Shown here one piece after another: positions 17,718 through 28,965 of a DNA stretch of 64,000 bases; position 1 is the first letter of the stretch, and each line of letters begins with the position of its first letter. Position numbers and translations under genes: made by a program. Source of the DNA: Synechococcus sp. CS-1331 (lineage in GTDB: Bacteria > Cyanobacteriota > Cyanobacteriia > PCC-6307 > Cyanobiaceae); assembly GCA_025127975.1 (NCBI GenBank), contig JAHLYQ010000040.1:19694-83693 (forward strand), given 5' to 3'. The notes under the pieces were generated by a model. It saw only the letters and a list, made by a program, of their open reading frames with translations. It was not told where the DNA came from and searched no databases.

Positions 17718-20708
17718 TTAGCCCGTGTTGCGCATGCCCGCGGCGATGCCATTGATGGTGAGCAGGGCCCCGCGCAGCAGCTCGCTGCGGCTGTAGGTGC
17801 GGCCATCGTCGCTGGAGCTGGCCAGCGCTTCACTCATCGGTGGTTGGCGGTTCTGGTCGCGCAGGCGCCGCAGTAGGGCCACCTGCAGGAAGCCAAGGGG
17901 AATGATCGTGCGGTTGCGCAGGTCGACCGATAGCTGCAGGGCAGGATCCCCATCCAGCAAGCGGCTGTGGCCCGTGATCGCCAGCACCAGATCGCGGGTG
18001 AGCTCGAATTCGGCGGCGATGGCCTGGAAGATCTGCTCGAAGGCCTCCCGGTTCTCGCTGCGGCCCAGGGCCTGCACGTAGTGGTGGGCCAGGTCGAGGT
18101 CGACTTTCGAGAGGGTCATCTCCACCTTCGAGATCAGCATGCGGAAGAACGGCCAGCGTTGGTGGAGCAGGCGCAGCAACTCGAGTTGTTCGGGGTCCTG
18201 GGTGAGTTCCTCCTGCAGGGCTGCCCCCACCCCGAACCAACTGGGCAGCAGGAAGCGGCTCTGGGTCCAGCCAAATACCCAGGGGATGGCCCGCAGGCTG
18301 GAGAGGTCCTTGGCGCCACTTTTACGGCGGGCCGGGCGACTGGAGATCTGCAGCTTGCTGATCTCTTCGATCGGGGTCACCTGCTGGAAGAAGGCCACCA
18401 GGTCAGGGTTGTCGTGCACCAGGGCCCGGTAGTGGTCCCGGGAGCGGGCCGCCAGCCGCCCCATCAGGTCATTCCAGCTGGGGGTGTCGTCTACGGGGGC
18501 ACTCACCAGGCTGTTCTGCAACACGGCGGTTGTCACCGTTTCCAGGTTGTAGAGGGCCAGTTCGGGCAGGGAATACTTCGAGGCCAGCACCTCTCCCTGT
18601 TCGGTGATCTTGATGCGGCCGCTGAGGGTGCCGCTTGGCTGGGCCAGGATCGCCTGGTAGGCAGGGCCCCCACCCCGGCCCACGGAGCCGCCGCGGCCAT
18701 GGAAGATCCGCAGGGCCACCCCGTGCTCGATGGCCAGACGCTGGAGGGCAATCTGGGCTTTATGGATCTCCCAGTTGCTGGAGAGGAAGCCGGAATCCTT
18801 GTTGCTGTCTGAGTAGCCCAGCATGACTTCCTGGAGTGGCTGGCCGCCGTCACTGGCCAGCAGGGCCCGGTAGAAGGGGTGGCGAAACAAGGTGGCCATC
18901 ACCGCCGGGGCCCCTTGGAGGTCTTCCACCGTTTCGAACAGCGGCACCACCAGCAGGCCGGCACGCTGGGCCTTTGGATCCACCAGGCCGGCCTCCTTGG
19001 CCAACAGCAACACCTCCAGCAGGTCGGACACCGTGTGACTCATGGAGATCACGTAGGTGCGGCAGATGCGGGAGCCAAATTCCTGCTGCAGGCGCTGCAG
19101 CATGCGGAATACGGCGAAGGTCTCCGTGGTTGCGGCACTCCAGCGGGCCGCCGGGGGCAGCAGGGGGCGGCGGGTTTGCAGCTCCTCCAGCAGCCACTCC
19201 ACCCGCTGGGTTTCCCCCATCTCCCCGTAGGGAAGTGGGAGCTGGAGGTAGCGGCTGAGCTCGTCGAGGGCGTCGCTGTGGCGGGTGCTCTCCTGGCGGA
19301 TGTCGAGGCTGGCCAGGCAGAAGGCGAAGATCTGGGCCTGGCTGATCAGGTGCTGGAGCGACTCACAGCTCAGTCCCGTGGCTTTGAGGCTGTCCTGGAT
19401 CAGTTCCAGGTCGTAGCGGAATTCATCAACCGTGCTGTAGTGCAATTCCTGGGTGGGAGGGGCCGCCAGGCTTCCCCCCATCGGCGGGGGCGGGGCACTG
19501 CCGTCACAGGGGGATTCCCAGCCGGCATCGCTGAGGCTTTGGTTGCGCTGATGGGTGAGCTGCAACCGCTCCAGGGTGTAGCTGAGCTTCAGCCGGTAGG
19601 GCTCCAGGCGGTAGCGGGCGGCCCGCTCCTCATAGATCTCCGGAAAGCGCAGCCGGTCCATCTCCAGCGACTCCAGCAGGGCCGGGCTGACCTGACTCCA
19701 CTGCATCGAAATGCTGAGCTGGTCGCGCAGCTCGGCCACCGACTTGAGATATCGCTCCAGCATCAGCTTGCGCTGGTAGCAGGCCGTTCGCCAGGTGATG
19801 TCCGGGGTCACCGAAGGGTTGCCATCCCGATCTGAGCCCACCCAGGAGCCGAAGGTGCAGAAGGAATCCCGGGGCGGTTCCACATCTGGGTAGCTCCCTT
19901 TCAGGGCGGTGCGGATGCGGTCCCGCAGCTGGGGCATGGCATCGAAGAGCACCTGCTGGAAGAAGTGCAGGGCGTAGTCGACCTCATCGAGCACCGTTGG
20001 TTTGAACTGGTGCAGTTCATCGGTACGCCACCAGAGCCTGATTTCCTCCTCCAGCTGGAGCCTCAGGCTGTGGCGCTCGACGGAATTGAGGCTGGCGCCC
20101 TGCTCCAGCTGCTGAATCAGGCAGGCCACCCGCCGCTGCTTGTGGCGCACCGTGTGGCGCACGATTTCGGTGGGATGGGCCGTGAACACCAGCCGTAGAT
20201 CCAGGGTGCGCAGCAGTTTTTCCAGTTGGGCTGGGGGTACGTTCAGGCTCCTGAGCCGCTCAAACAGCTGGCGAAAGGTGGCCGGGTCGCTCTGGTTGGC
20301 CAACGGCGGCAGGAAGGGATCGCTGGGGCTGCTGCGCTGGTTTTTGAGGCTGTCGAGGTAGCTGTCCTCCTCGATGTGCTGCTCGAGGATGTTTACCAGC
20401 TGGAAATAGAGCGAGAAGGCCCGGGCCGCGGCGATTGCCTCGGCCAGATCCATCTCCCGGATCAGTTGCACGATCGCGGTGGTGGCATCCTCCTCGCTGG
20501 GGTCGCTCAGGTGCTTGAGCCGCAGCAGGCGCTCCGCCTGCCCGGCGGGACACTCGCTGTGGAGCACGGTTTCCCAGAGGTCTTCCACCAGCTCCAGACG
20601 CTCGCCCAGTAGCCGGGTGACCCGCTGGGAAGTCGGGGAGGTGAGGGTGGGGCTGGGCATTGACTCCCCCATTGGGCCTGGCTGGGCAGCAAACAGAGCC
20701 ATGATCAT
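17718..20708 (-). CDS. ppc: Phosphoenolpyruvate carboxylase
   Basis: 996-residue PEPC, the anaplerotic enzyme making oxaloacetate from PEP and bicarbonate. Catalytic motifs are all present: [13 protein letters not shown] near residue 175, [13 protein letters not shown] near 630, and [14 protein letters not shown] near 665; the C terminus ends [11 protein letters not shown] as in nearly all PEPCs. The start overlaps the gshA stop by four bases (ATGA), giving coupling. Internal Met codons ([12 protein letters not shown]) within the first 20 residues are possible alternative starts. Confidence 0.97.
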   Translation of the reverse strand: MIMALFAAQPGPMGESMPSPTLTSPTSQRVTRLLGERLELVEDLWETVLHSECPAGQAERLLRLKHLSDPSEEDATTAIVQLIREMDLAEAIAAARAFSLYFQLVNILEQHIEEDSYLDSLKNQRSSPSDPFLPPLANQSDPATFRQLFERLRSLNVPPAQLEKLLRTLDLRLVFTAHPTEIVRHTVRHKQRRVACLIQQLEQGASLNSVERHSLRLQLEEEIRLWWRTDELHQFKPTVLDEVDYALHFFQQVLFDAMPQLRDRIRTALKGSYPDVEPPRDSFCTFGSWVGSDRDGNPSVTPDITWRTACYQRKLMLERYLKSVAELRDQLSISMQWSQVSPALLESLEMDRLRFPEIYEERAARYRLEPYRLKLSYTLERLQLTHQRNQSLSDAGWESPCDGSAPPPPMGGSLAAPPTQELHYSTVDEFRYDLELIQDSLKATGLSCESLQHLISQAQIFAFCLASLDIRQESTRHSDALDELSRYLQLPLPYGEMGETQRVEWLLEELQTRRPLLPPAARWSAATTETFAVFRMLQRLQQEFGSRICRTYVISMSHTVSDLLEVLLLAKEAGLVDPKAQRAGLLVVPLFETVEDLQGAPAVMATLFRHPFYRALLASDGGQPLQEVMLGYSDSNKDSGFLSSNWEIHKAQIALQRLAIEHGVALRIFHGRGGSVGRGGGPAYQAILAQPSGTLSGRIKITEQGEVLASKYSLPELALYNLETVTTAVLQNSLVSAPVDDTPSWNDLMGRLAARSRDHYRALVHDNPDLVAFFQQVTPIEEISKLQISSRPARRKSGAKDLSSLRAIPWVFGWTQSRFLLPSWFGVGAALQEELTQDPEQLELLRLLHQRWPFFRMLISKVEMTLSKVDLDLAHHYVQALGRSENREAFEQIFQAIAAEFELTRDLVLAITGHSRLLDGDPALQLSVDLRNRTIIPLGFLQVALLRRLRDQNRQPPMSEALASSSDDGRTYSRSELLRGALLTINGIAAGMRNTG

Positions 20709-21880
20709 CCCAAAGGGAGCGGCCCGGTGTCTGTGGCGATTGCCTCCAGCAGTTCCACTTCCCGGGTTGCCATGGCAGCGATCTCCAGGGAGAGCAACTT
20801 GCTGATCGGAACCCCGGCTTGGTGGCCAGCCAGCCAGCGCATGGCCTGATTGCCCTGTTCCAGCACCTCCGGTAACGGCGCCAGCAGCTGCGTGAGCCCG
20901 AGCTCGCTGGCCAGGGGGGCCAGGGCTGCAAGCTCCTCAAGCAACCAGCTCTTTGCCAGCACCGGCTGCCCATGGCGCCAGTGGTGCAGGGTGGCTTCCA
21001 GGCTCGAGACGGCCGCGGCCTTTTCGTTGGCGTCGGCCAGGTGGGCCAACTCGCTTGGCGTCAGGCTGCTGGCCAGGAGGGGGTCGCACTGTTCCGGCTG
21101 GCGCAGCAACTGCTGCAGCCGCAGTTCGGCGAAGGCGGTGATCGCCAACAGCAGAAGCGGATCCGTCACCAGGTCGCAGATGCGGATCTCCAGCCGGTTG
21201 AGGTCGTGGGGCCGGTTGTCCCCATTGGGCCGCACTGAGGTCCAGAGGTGGCGCACGTTCTGCATCGTGCCGAGCTCCAGCTGCTGCCCCATCCAGTTGA
21301 TGTAGTGCTGGTGGTCGAGGAACAGCGGCACCTCGGCCGGGGTGAGCGGAAACTGCAGCCAGCGTTGGGAGTGGGCGCCGGTGACCTCGCCGTCGAGGAA
21401 GGGGGAACTGGCGCTGAGGGCCAGCAGCAGGGCAGCCTCGCAGCGCAGCAGGCGGAGGCCGGCAAACAGGCGGTCCATTTGCCCCGGGCCCCGGTCGCTG
21501 ATGGGCCCCAGGTTGATGTGCACGCTGGCGGTCACCACCTTGGTGCCGTAGGTGGCCTCGATGTAGCTGTGGTAAGGGTTTGCGGGGTCGGAGCGTTCGA
21601 AATGGCGGCTGTCGCCCAGGCTGAGGGCGCTGCCCGGCAGCAGGGTGAGCTGGCGGCTGGCCAGCCACCGGCGCAAGCGCTGACGTGGCTCGATCAGCAG
21701 CTGTAGCTGGCGCGCGTAACTGGCATCGGGGGGCGTGATGTATTCCAGGTTGCGTTGGTCGGGTTCGGTCACGAAGCCCTCCAGGGCCGCCGCCGCCGCT
21801 GAGCAACCCACCACCGTGCCGTCGGCCCGACCGGTGTAGAGCTCCACTTCAAAGCCCTTGAGCAACAGGGGATCCTTCAT
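20705..21880 (-). CDS. gshA: Glutamate--cysteine ligase, cyanobacterial GCS2 type
   Basis: 391-residue protein of the cyanobacterial glutamate-cysteine ligase family, first step of glutathione synthesis. It starts [17 protein letters not shown], has the active-site region [10 protein letters not shown] near residue 138, and [20 protein letters not shown] near 225-244. Length matches the family (~380). It overlaps trpE by four bases and ppc by four bases, so trpE-gshA-ppc form a translationally coupled minus-strand operon. Confidence 0.9.
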   Translation of the reverse strand: MKDPLLLKGFEVELYTGRADGTVVGCSAAAAALEGFVTEPDQRNLEYITPPDASYARQLQLLIEPRQRLRRWLASRQLTLLPGSALSLGDSRHFERSDPANPYHSYIEATYGTKVVTASVHINLGPISDRGPGQMDRLFAGLRLLRCEAALLLALSASSPFLDGEVTGAHSQRWLQFPLTPAEVPLFLDHQHYINWMGQQLELGTMQNVRHLWTSVRPNGDNRPHDLNRLEIRICDLVTDPLLLLAITAFAELRLQQLLRQPEQCDPLLASSLTPSELAHLADANEKAAAVSSLEATLHHWRHGQPVLAKSWLLEELAALAPLASELGLTQLLAPLPEVLEQGNQAMRWLAGHQAGVPISKLLSLEIAAMATREVELLEAIATDTGPLPLG

Positions 21881-23430
21881 GGCTGGGCGGGCAGCAGGCA
21901 GGCAATCGCCTTGAGCATGCCGCGGGCCTTGTTGAGGGTTTCCTGGTATTCGGCAGCAGCGTTGGAATCGGCCACCACCCCGGCGCCGGCCTGCACCTGC
22001 ACCCGCCAGCCCCCCTCTGGATGGGGCAGCACCACCATGGTGCGAATGGTGATGGCGGTGTTGAGGGCGCCGCCCAGGTCAACTCCGCCGTACACCCCGG
22101 AGTAGGGGCCCCGGGCATCGGGCTCCAGGGCATGAATTAGTTGCATGGCGCGGATTTTTGGGGCGCCGCTGACGGTGCCGGCGGGGAAGGAGGCCATCAG
22201 TAGGTCCCAGACGGTTTGCCCTTCGGCCAGCAGTCCCTCCACCTGGCTGACGATATGCATCACATGGGAATAGCGCTCGATCACCATCAGCTCTCCCACC
22301 TTCACCGTGCCGGGCTGGCAGACGCGGCCCAGGTCGTTGCGGCCGAGGTCCACCAGCATCACGTGCTCGGCCCGTTCCTTGGGATCGGCCAGCAGCTCTT
22401 TTTCTAGGGCCAGGTCTTCCGCTTCGTCGCGACCGCGGGGGCGGGTGCCTGCGATCGGCCGCAGCGAGGCTTTCACTCCCCCCTCCGGGATCGGTTCGGC
22501 CTTCACCATCACCTCGGGGCTGGAGCCGATCAGATACCAGCCGCCAAAGTTGAAGAAGGCCATGTAGGGCGAAGGATTCACCATGCGCAGGCTGCGGTAG
22601 AGCTCGAAGGGATCGCGGTCAATGCGGGTTTCCAGCCGCTGGCTAAGCACCAGCTGGAATACATCCCCCGCCTCGATGTGGTGTTCGCCCTGGAGCACCG
22701 CCGCCTCGAATGCCTCCTGGCCGAAGTTGCTGCTGGTGATCAGGCTCTGGGCCATCTCAGCCGGACTGGCGTCGTGCCAGCGCAGGGGAGTCACCGAGGC
22801 CGGCAGGGGGGCTTGCATGCGCTCTTCCAGGGCGCTGATGCGGGCGGCAGCGGCGGTGTAGGCCATCTGTCGGTCTTGGCCGCCGCTGAGGTCGGCGTAG
22901 GCCACGGCGGTGATCTGGCGCTTCACCTGGTCGAACACGAGCAGGCTGTCGGCGAGCATCCAGGACCCATCCGGGGGGGAGTCCTCCCCGGGCTGGTGCA
23001 CCGGCACAATCGGCTCGATCCAGCGGATCAGTTCGTAGCCCCAGAAGCCAAACAGCTGGCCCACCGGAGGCAGCCCCGGAATCGGCGGGCTGGAGAGGGG
23101 CTCCAGGCACTCGCGCAGCAGCTCGAAGGGGTTGCCCTGCAGGGTTTGGCAGCGGCCATCGCGCCAGCGGCGCTGGGAGTGGGCACCGCGGCTGGTGAGG
23201 GTCCAGAGGGGGTCGCTGACCACGAAGCTCCAGCGCCCGATGCGCTCGCCGCCTTCCACTGACTCCAGCAGCACCCCATGGTCGCTGTCAGCTCCCACCT
23301 TCAGCCAGGTGGTGAGGGGCGTTTCCAGGTCGGCGGGCCAGCGTTTCCAGAGGGGAATGAAGTTGTGGCCGGCTGCCACCATGTCCAGAAACGCCTGCTG
23401 GGCTAAGCCATCGCGATCGGTGCTCGGCAT
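21877..23430 (-). CDS. trpE: Anthranilate synthase component I
   Basis: 517-residue TrpE, making anthranilate from chorismate with TrpG. The tryptophan feedback motif LLES is at residues 54-57 (VLLESVEGGERIG), so the enzyme is expected to be feedback-regulated. C-terminal chorismate-binding motifs: PIAGTRPRG, DLGRNDLGRV, SFPAGTVSGAPKIRAM and GPYSGVYGG. The ATG at 23430 is preferred over an upstream TTG at 23445, which falls inside the psaD terminator T-tract. Confidence 0.95.
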   Translation of the reverse strand: MPSTDRDGLAQQAFLDMVAAGHNFIPLWKRWPADLETPLTTWLKVGADSDHGVLLESVEGGERIGRWSFVVSDPLWTLTSRGAHSQRRWRDGRCQTLQGNPFELLRECLEPLSSPPIPGLPPVGQLFGFWGYELIRWIEPIVPVHQPGEDSPPDGSWMLADSLLVFDQVKRQITAVAYADLSGGQDRQMAYTAAAARISALEERMQAPLPASVTPLRWHDASPAEMAQSLITSSNFGQEAFEAAVLQGEHHIEAGDVFQLVLSQRLETRIDRDPFELYRSLRMVNPSPYMAFFNFGGWYLIGSSPEVMVKAEPIPEGGVKASLRPIAGTRPRGRDEAEDLALEKELLADPKERAEHVMLVDLGRNDLGRVCQPGTVKVGELMVIERYSHVMHIVSQVEGLLAEGQTVWDLLMASFPAGTVSGAPKIRAMQLIHALEPDARGPYSGVYGGVDLGGALNTAITIRTMVVLPHPEGGWRVQVQAGAGVVADSNAAAEYQETLNKARGMLKAIACLLPAQP

Positions 23431-23443
23431 CGGTTTGGCGGGC

Positions 23444-23469
23444 AAAAAAAACGGGGCACCCAGGCCCCG
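23444..23469 (-). terminator. Rho-independent terminator of psaD
   Basis: On the minus strand a CGGGGC/GCCCCG six-base stem with loop CTGGGT is followed by eight T residues, 27 bases after the psaD stop and just before trpE. It separates psaD from the trpE operon. Confidence 0.88.
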
Positions 23470-23495
23470 CCCTTATGGGAGTTGGTCGACGCGAT

Positions 23496-23927
23496 TCAGG
23501 CGTCGAAGCTGTTCTTGCCGGTGAACTTGAGGTTGGCCGGATTGGGGTTGGCGCCGATCCGGCGGGGGTTGTGGCCCACCATGGGGCGACCTTCGTTCAC
23601 CTTCTCCGGGAAGACGCCATCCTTGGGGTGCAGGAATTCGGTGTCCCCACCGGGATAGATCCGGTAGATCTTGTAGTCCTCGATTCTGGGTTTGAACTTG
23701 GTGCGCAGCTGGGTGCCAAGGGCTAGGCACTGCTCCTTGCGGGCGAAGTACATCAGGTTGTCGCCCTCGTTCATGTGGGCCGCCCCGCCGGTGGGCAGCT
23801 CAAACACCTGTTCCTTCGGGCTGCTCCAGGTAATTGCGTATTTCTCCTCCGTTTCGGCGGAATTCAGCAGGCCGCCGGTGCTGCCGAGGTACTTCGGGAG
23901 TTGACCGCTGAGCGCCGTAGCTGCCAT
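23496..23927 (-). CDS. psaD: Photosystem I reaction center subunit II
   Basis: 143-residue PsaD, the stromal ferredoxin-docking subunit of photosystem I. Typical features: [38 protein letters not shown]-like segment, the basic [18 protein letters not shown], and [11 protein letters not shown]. The start ATG at 23927 ([17 protein letters not shown]) is chosen; an upstream in-frame start adds only six residues. Monocistronic: own terminator downstream and a 94-base gap upstream. Confidence 0.98.
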   Translation of the reverse strand: MAATALSGQLPKYLGSTGGLLNSAETEEKYAITWSSPKEQVFELPTGGAAHMNEGDNLMYFARKEQCLALGTQLRTKFKPRIEDYKIYRIYPGGDTEFLHPKDGVFPEKVNEGRPMVGHNPRRIGANPNPANLKFTGKNSFDA

Positions 23928-24021
23928 GGCTTTGGAACGTTTCAACCGGAAGCTAGCACTGAGGTTTTGGCCCTTTCTGCGCTTCGCCCGCAGTCTTCAC
24001 ACCCGTCAACAAACCGGCCGC

Positions 24022-25401
24022 TCAGCACACGGGGAAAAAAACGGTCAGGCCACTGCCGCTGCGTTCGGTCAGACGACCGCCGAGGCGATGGAACAGCCGC
24101 TGGGTGGCCTGGCGGCTGAGCTGCAGGCTGCCGGTGGCGGGGTTCCAGCTCAGCACCGGCCCCACCAGCTCCCGTTGGTCGCCCTCGCCATCCAGCACCG
24201 GCTCTTCCGGGCGATGGCCCTCGCTGCTCAGTTGCAGCTTGAGCCTGGAACCTGCCGGCAGCAGGCTGACGCTGACCTGACTGCCGGCGGGAAGGCTGCG
24301 GCTGAACCGGTCGATCAGGCCGCCGAGCATGGTTTCCAGCCGGGCCGGATCGCTGAGCACGGGCGAAAGGCCAGCTGGGACCAACAATTCCAACTCCAGG
24401 CCGCGGCGGGCCAGCTGCCGTTTCCACAGTTCCTGCTGCTGAAGCAGCACCTGGCTGAGGTCGGTGCGGGCCAGATCGTTTTGGCCCAGGGGCTGGTCGT
24501 TGCCTGGCTGGCGCTGGAGCTCGGCCGCCAGAAAGATCAGGCCAAATCGATCGATTTGCTCGCTGCATTCGCCATCTATCTGCTCGAGGCGCCCGCGCAC
24601 CAGCGGCGGCAGGTCGCTGCGCCGCAGCAAGGAGCGAATCAGGGTGCGAATTGTGGCGAGGGGAGTTCGCACCTCGTGGGTGAGCGCTTCGAGCAGGGCC
24701 AGTTCGCTACTCACCTCCCGGGGGATGTCAGTGGGGGATCGGTCCCGACCCTTGCCCCCGTGCACCAGGGGTTGGAGGGTGAGGCTCGGCGCGATGGCGG
24801 CGAGCCGTTCCCCCACCCGGGGCCAGAACCGCACCCCCAGCTGCTCTTCGCTGCGCAGGGGCCCCAGCTCCTCCAGGGCGGTGCGCAGGGCCGTCGAGGC
24901 CCCGGGGTCGCTGGCCAGCAGGCGTCCGTGGATCAGGTTGAGGGCTTTGGAAAGGGCCTCCGGGTCGAATCGGGCGATCAGGCGCCGGCCCTCAGGGGGA
25001 CCATCGAGGCAGAGCGCCACCTGCAGGCGGGGGGTCATCACCAGCAGCAGCGGATCGGTGCCATCGGCCGGCTCCAGGGGCAGCCGCTGGAAACCGCTTG
25101 CGCCCGCCCCCCCGCTTGGGGAGCTGCCGGCTCCCCCCAGCAGGGGAGCGGAGCTCGTCAGCAGGTCGGCGAGTTCCCTGGGCGCCCACACCCAGCCCTG
25201 GAGTTGCTGCAACAGCACCGGCTCGTAGAGGGCAGGCAGGGGGGCCGCCAGCCACAGCCCTTTAAGGGGTTGCATCGGCAGCAGGAAGTCCTCCTGGAGG
25301 GTGGCCAGGGCCGCCCACCACTGGCGCCGCACGCTGTCTTCGCTGCTGGCGCCAGCCGGCACGCCGTCCGCCAGGGCACTCCGTAGGTCGGCCAGGCTCA
25401 C
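24022..25401 (-). CDS. Sensor histidine kinase with degenerate ATP-binding domain
   Basis: 459 residues. The H-box THEVRTPLATIRTLIRSLL has the phosphoacceptor His242, in a dimerisation helix pair. The N-terminal 235 residues form a GAF-like sensory region without membrane segments. The C-terminal HATPase part is eroded: where the N-box should contain an invariant Asn there is TMLGGLIDRFSRSL, and no DxGxG or GxGL box is seen. It may be a pseudokinase that only receives or docks. GTG at 25401 overlaps the rodA stop by four bases, so it is coupled to rodA and mrp. No response regulator adjoins it. Confidence 0.78.
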   Translation of the reverse strand: MSLADLRSALADGVPAGASSEDSVRRQWWAALATLQEDFLLPMQPLKGLWLAAPLPALYEPVLLQQLQGWVWAPRELADLLTSSAPLLGGAGSSPSGGAGASGFQRLPLEPADGTDPLLLVMTPRLQVALCLDGPPEGRRLIARFDPEALSKALNLIHGRLLASDPGASTALRTALEELGPLRSEEQLGVRFWPRVGERLAAIAPSLTLQPLVHGGKGRDRSPTDIPREVSSELALLEALTHEVRTPLATIRTLIRSLLRRSDLPPLVRGRLEQIDGECSEQIDRFGLIFLAAELQRQPGNDQPLGQNDLARTDLSQVLLQQQELWKRQLARRGLELELLVPAGLSPVLSDPARLETMLGGLIDRFSRSLPAGSQVSVSLLPAGSRLKLQLSSEGHRPEEPVLDGEGDQRELVGPVLSWNPATGSLQLSRQATQRLFHRLGGRLTERSGSGLTVFFPVC

Positions 25402-26675
25402 CAGGCTCCCTGGGCTGTTCGGCCCCGGCGGCCCACGGAGGCACACAGGCCCAGGGCGATGAAGTTGACGAGCATGGCGGAACGGCCGTAGCTCAGCCAG
25501 GGCAGGGGGATGCCGGTGATCGGTCCGAGGCCGATGGTCATATTGATATTCACCACCACCTGAAACATCAGCATCGCGCCGATTCCTACCACCACCAGGG
25601 CCTCGTAGTCGCTGCGGGCCCGGCCCGCGATCTGCAGCAGCCTGGCCATCAGCAGGGCGAAGCCCGCCACAACCAGCACCGAGCCCAGGAAACCCGTTTC
25701 CTCCCCCAGGGCGCTGAAGATGAAATCGGTGTGCTGCTCCGGTATGAAACGCAGCTTGGTGAGGGATCCCTGCATCAACCCTGTTCCCCAGATCTGTCCG
25801 GAGCCGATACCCACCGTGCTCTGCAGCAGGTGGTAGCCCCCACCGAGGGGGTCCTGGCCCGGATCGAGGAAGAGGGTCAGTCTGTCCCGCTGGTGGGGCC
25901 GCAGGCCGTGCTGCCATAACCAGGGTGTTGCCACGGCAAACAGCCCTTGCACCGCCAGGCTGATCGCCAGGGCCACCCTTTTCCAGGGAAGGCTTTTCCA
26001 GGCCATCCAGCCCACCAGAGGAATCCAGCCCAGCAGCAGCACCGGCAGGGCGCCGGCCGTGATGGCTGTCACCAGGGGCGATAGCAGCAACAGCACCCAG
26101 GCTCCGGGCATCCCCGCCCAGAACAGCATCACCAGCAGCACGGCTGCGAAGACCAGGGAACTGCCCAGGTCGGGCTGCACGAACACAAGCAGCCAGGGCA
26201 GGGAGATCAGGCCCACAGGCCGCACCAGATCTACGGGGCGATCAACCGGGTGCCGGGCCAGCACCTCGGCGAGCAGCAGGATCGCGCCGAGCTTGGCAAA
26301 TTCCGAGGGCTGGACGTAAAAACCGCCGATGTTGATCCAGCTCTGGGCCCCTAGGGCACTTGTGCCCACCAGGCGCACCGCGATCAGGCTGGCCACCATC
26401 GCGATGTAGATCGGCCACTTGAAAGGAAGCAGGCGCTCCAGGGGCAGCCTGGCCAGCAGCAGGGCCACCACCATGCCCACCACCGCCGTCACCCAGTGCT
26501 GGTACCAGTCGGCGTAATTGGCCTGGCGCTGGGTGCTGGCGATCAGGATGCCGGCCAGCGCTGCCATGGCCAAAGGAACGCCCCAGAGCACTAGGTCGAC
26601 CCTGGCCAGGGGACTGCGGTGGCCACCGCCGGCGCCGAAGACCCTCTTATTGCGCCGCCCTGACTGGCTCAGCAT
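25398..26675 (-). CDS. rodA: Rod shape-determining glycosyltransferase RodA (SEDS family)
   Basis: 425-residue polytopic membrane protein of the SEDS family, which polymerises lipid II for cell elongation with a class B PBP. Around ten hydrophobic helices are visible. Family motifs: GAQSWINIGGFYVQPSEFAKLG, WLLVFVQPDLGSSLVF, the extracellular RLTLFLDPGQDPLGGGYHLLQS, and FIFSALGEETGFLG, followed by GIPLPWLSYGRSAML. It lies between mrp and the histidine kinase on the same strand. Confidence 0.94.
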   Translation of the reverse strand: MLSQSGRRNKRVFGAGGGHRSPLARVDLVLWGVPLAMAALAGILIASTQRQANYADWYQHWVTAVVGMVVALLLARLPLERLLPFKWPIYIAMVASLIAVRLVGTSALGAQSWINIGGFYVQPSEFAKLGAILLLAEVLARHPVDRPVDLVRPVGLISLPWLLVFVQPDLGSSLVFAAVLLVMLFWAGMPGAWVLLLLSPLVTAITAGALPVLLLGWIPLVGWMAWKSLPWKRVALAISLAVQGLFAVATPWLWQHGLRPHQRDRLTLFLDPGQDPLGGGYHLLQSTVGIGSGQIWGTGLMQGSLTKLRFIPEQHTDFIFSALGEETGFLGSVLVVAGFALLMARLLQIAGRARSDYEALVVVGIGAMLMFQVVVNINMTIGLGPITGIPLPWLSYGRSAMLVNFIALGLCASVGRRGRTAQGAW

Positions 26676-26680
26676 GGCTC

Positions 26681-27778
26681 TCAGGCCGGCACCAGGTGGG
26701 CCGCGCCAATGCGCCGGGCCAGGGCCATCAGGGCCTGGGCGCTGGCGGATTCGGGATGGGAGAGCACCACCGGCCGACCGGCATCACCCCCTTCCCGCAC
26801 CGGCATTTCCAGGGGTAGTTCGGCCAGCAGTGGCACCCCAGCCTCCTCAGCGAGGCGGGCACCGCCCCCACTGCCGAAAAGTGCGTAGCGCTTCTCCGGT
26901 GCGTCAGGAGGAATGAACACGCTCATGTTCTCGACCACGCCCAGCACGCTGACGCCCATCTGCACAAACATCGCCAGGCCGCGGCGGGCATCGGCAAGCG
27001 ATACCAGCTGGGGGGTGGTGACGATGATCGCTCCGGCCATCGGCACGGCCTGGGCGATGGTGAGCTGGGCGTCGCCGGTGCCAGGGGGCAGATCCACAAT
27101 CAGCACATCCCGTTCGCCCCACTCCACCTGATACAAAAACTGGCGGATGATGCCGTTGAGCATCGGTCCGCGCCAGACCACGGGCTGGTTTTCCTGAATC
27201 AGCAGCCCCATCGACACCATGGCGATGCCGCAGCATTCGACCGGGCTGAGCACCTGGCTGGCGCCCTCGCCGCGCACCTCTGGGGTGCGATCGGCGACCC
27301 CGAGCATGGTGGGCGCATTGGGTCCGTAGATATCGGCATCGAGCAGGCCCACTTTGAGCCCGGTGGCTGCAAGGGCGCAGGCCAGGTTTACGGCCACCGT
27401 GCTCTTGCCCACGCCACCTTTGCCACTGCTCACCGCGATCACCTGCCTGACGCCTGCAATGGCTTGGCGCTGGGGGAGTTGACCGGCCCCAGGGCCAGGC
27501 GCCCCATGGCCGGCGGCACCGATGGGGGCGGCGCCTGTGGGCTGGGCCAGCTCGATCTGCACCTCGTTCACGCCGTCAATGGCCAGCAGGGCGGCCCGAG
27601 CCTCAGTGACGATCCGATCCCGCTGGGCCTGGGCAAACCCGGGCAGGGCGAGCAGGAACACGGCGCGCTCGCCGACCAGGCGGGGTTCCTGGATCCAGCC
27701 AAGCTCGATCAGGCTGCGGCCGCTGCCGGCATCGGTGACGGCCATAAGGGCGGCATGGGCCTGCTCGACTGAGGCCAT
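26681..27778 (-). CDS. mrp: Mrp/NBP35-type Fe-S cluster carrier ATPase
   Basis: 365-residue Mrp (ApbC) protein: an N-terminal MIP18/DUF59-like domain (1-90), a Gly/Ala/Pro linker, and a deviant Walker ATPase with [17 protein letters not shown] near residue 121, [23 protein letters not shown] and VVENMS. These proteins bind and transfer 4Fe-4S clusters. The ATG at 27778 is used; in-frame sequence upstream overlaps the divergent hemF start region. Only five bases separate it from rodA. Confidence 0.93.
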   Translation of the reverse strand: MASVEQAHAALMAVTDAGSGRSLIELGWIQEPRLVGERAVFLLALPGFAQAQRDRIVTEARAALLAIDGVNEVQIELAQPTGAAPIGAAGHGAPGPGAGQLPQRQAIAGVRQVIAVSSGKGGVGKSTVAVNLACALAATGLKVGLLDADIYGPNAPTMLGVADRTPEVRGEGASQVLSPVECCGIAMVSMGLLIQENQPVVWRGPMLNGIIRQFLYQVEWGERDVLIVDLPPGTGDAQLTIAQAVPMAGAIIVTTPQLVSLADARRGLAMFVQMGVSVLGVVENMSVFIPPDAPEKRYALFGSGGGARLAEEAGVPLLAELPLEMPVREGGDAGRPVVLSHPESASAQALMALARRIGAAHLVPA

Positions 27779-27927
27779 CGAGACTGCAATCAGAAACTGG
27801 GATCCTAGGGGCCATCCGCCTGAATCCGGTCGGCGCTGGCAGGGTGAGCGCCGCCCCCTGGCTCCCGGGGGGAGGGGGCTGGGCTGAAATGGTGGGACCT
27901 TTCCGGCGCCGCTTTGGCGCACTGTCC

Positions 27928-28965
27928 ATGGCCAAGGTCTTAGAAGCGCCGCCAGCCGACTCCCGCACCAGGGCAAAAGCGCTGTTGATGGGCCTTCAGG
28001 ATTCCATCTGCTCAGGCCTGGCTGAATTTGACGGCGAGGGCGATTTTGCCGAGGAGAGCTGGGTGCGGCCGGAGGGGGGCGGCGGCCGCTCGCGGGTGAT
28101 GAAGGGCGGGCGCGTCTTCGAACAGGGCGGGGTGAACTTCTCCGAGGTGGAGGGCAGCGAATTGCCTCCCTCGATCCTCAGCCAGCGGCCAGAGGCCAAG
28201 GGCCACCGCTGGTTTGCCACCGGCACTTCGATGGTGTTGCACCCGCGCAACCCATACATCCCTACTGTTCACCTCAACTACCGCTACTTCGAGGCGGGGC
28301 CGGTGTGGTGGTTTGGCGGCGGTGCCGACCTCACCCCCTACTACCCCTTCCTCAGCGATGCCCAGCATTTCCACCGCAGCCTCAAGGACGCCTGCGACAG
28401 CGTCAACCCTGCCTACTACCAGGTGTTCAAGCCCTGGTGCGATGAATACTTCTTCCTCCGCCATCGCGGCGAGACCCGCGGCGTAGGCGGGATTTTCTAC
28501 GACTACCAGGACCCCCTCGGGGTGCTCTACAAGGGCCAGGATCCCGAGGGCCCCGCGGCCGCGGTAAGCAACCGCCTCGGGGCAATCGAGCAAAACTGGG
28601 AGCAGCTGTTCGCCCTGGCGAGCGCCTGCGGCAATGCCTTCCTGCCCAGCTACCTGCCGATCGCCGAGCAGCGCCAGCCCACGGCTTACGGCGAGCGGGA
28701 GAGGGATTTCCAGCTCTACCGCCGCGGCCGCTATGTGGAGTTCAACCTGGTGTTTGATCGCGGCACGATCTTCGGCCTACAGACCAATGGCCGCACCGAA
28801 TCGATTTTGATGTCGCTGCCCCCGCTGGTGCGCTGGGAATATGGCTACCAGAGCGAGCCGGGCAGCCGGGAAGCCCTGCTCACCGACCTGTTCACTCGGC
28901 CCCAGAACTGGCTGGAGGACGGCTCGCTTGAGGCGCGCTGCGCTCCTCACCAGGCGGTGAGCTGA
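27928..28965 (+). CDS. hemF: Oxygen-dependent coproporphyrinogen III oxidase
   Basis: 345-residue HemF, converting coproporphyrinogen III to protoporphyrinogen IX with O2, in heme and chlorophyll synthesis. Motifs: [55 protein letters not shown] and [21 protein letters not shown] at 27928 chosen. The 3' end overlaps the convergent amidase gene by 74 bases, so the last ~24 residues are coded over the amidase tail. Confidence 0.96.
   Translation: MAKVLEAPPADSRTRAKALLMGLQDSICSGLAEFDGEGDFAEESWVRPEGGGGRSRVMKGGRVFEQGGVNFSEVEGSELPPSILSQRPEAKGHRWFATGTSMVLHPRNPYIPTVHLNYRYFEAGPVWWFGGGADLTPYYPFLSDAQHFHRSLKDACDSVNPAYYQVFKPWCDEYFFLRHRGETRGVGGIFYDYQDPLGVLYKGQDPEGPAAAVSNRLGAIEQNWEQLFALASACGNAFLPSYLPIAEQRQPTAYGERERDFQLYRRGRYVEFNLVFDRGTIFGLQTNGRTESILMSLPPLVRWEYGYQSEPGSREALLTDLFTRPQNWLEDGSLEARCAPHQAVS

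Noticed and set aside
23926-25386. 486-residue plus-strand frame
   Set aside because: Antisense of the histidine kinase; residues rich in Gln/His/Ala without domain character.
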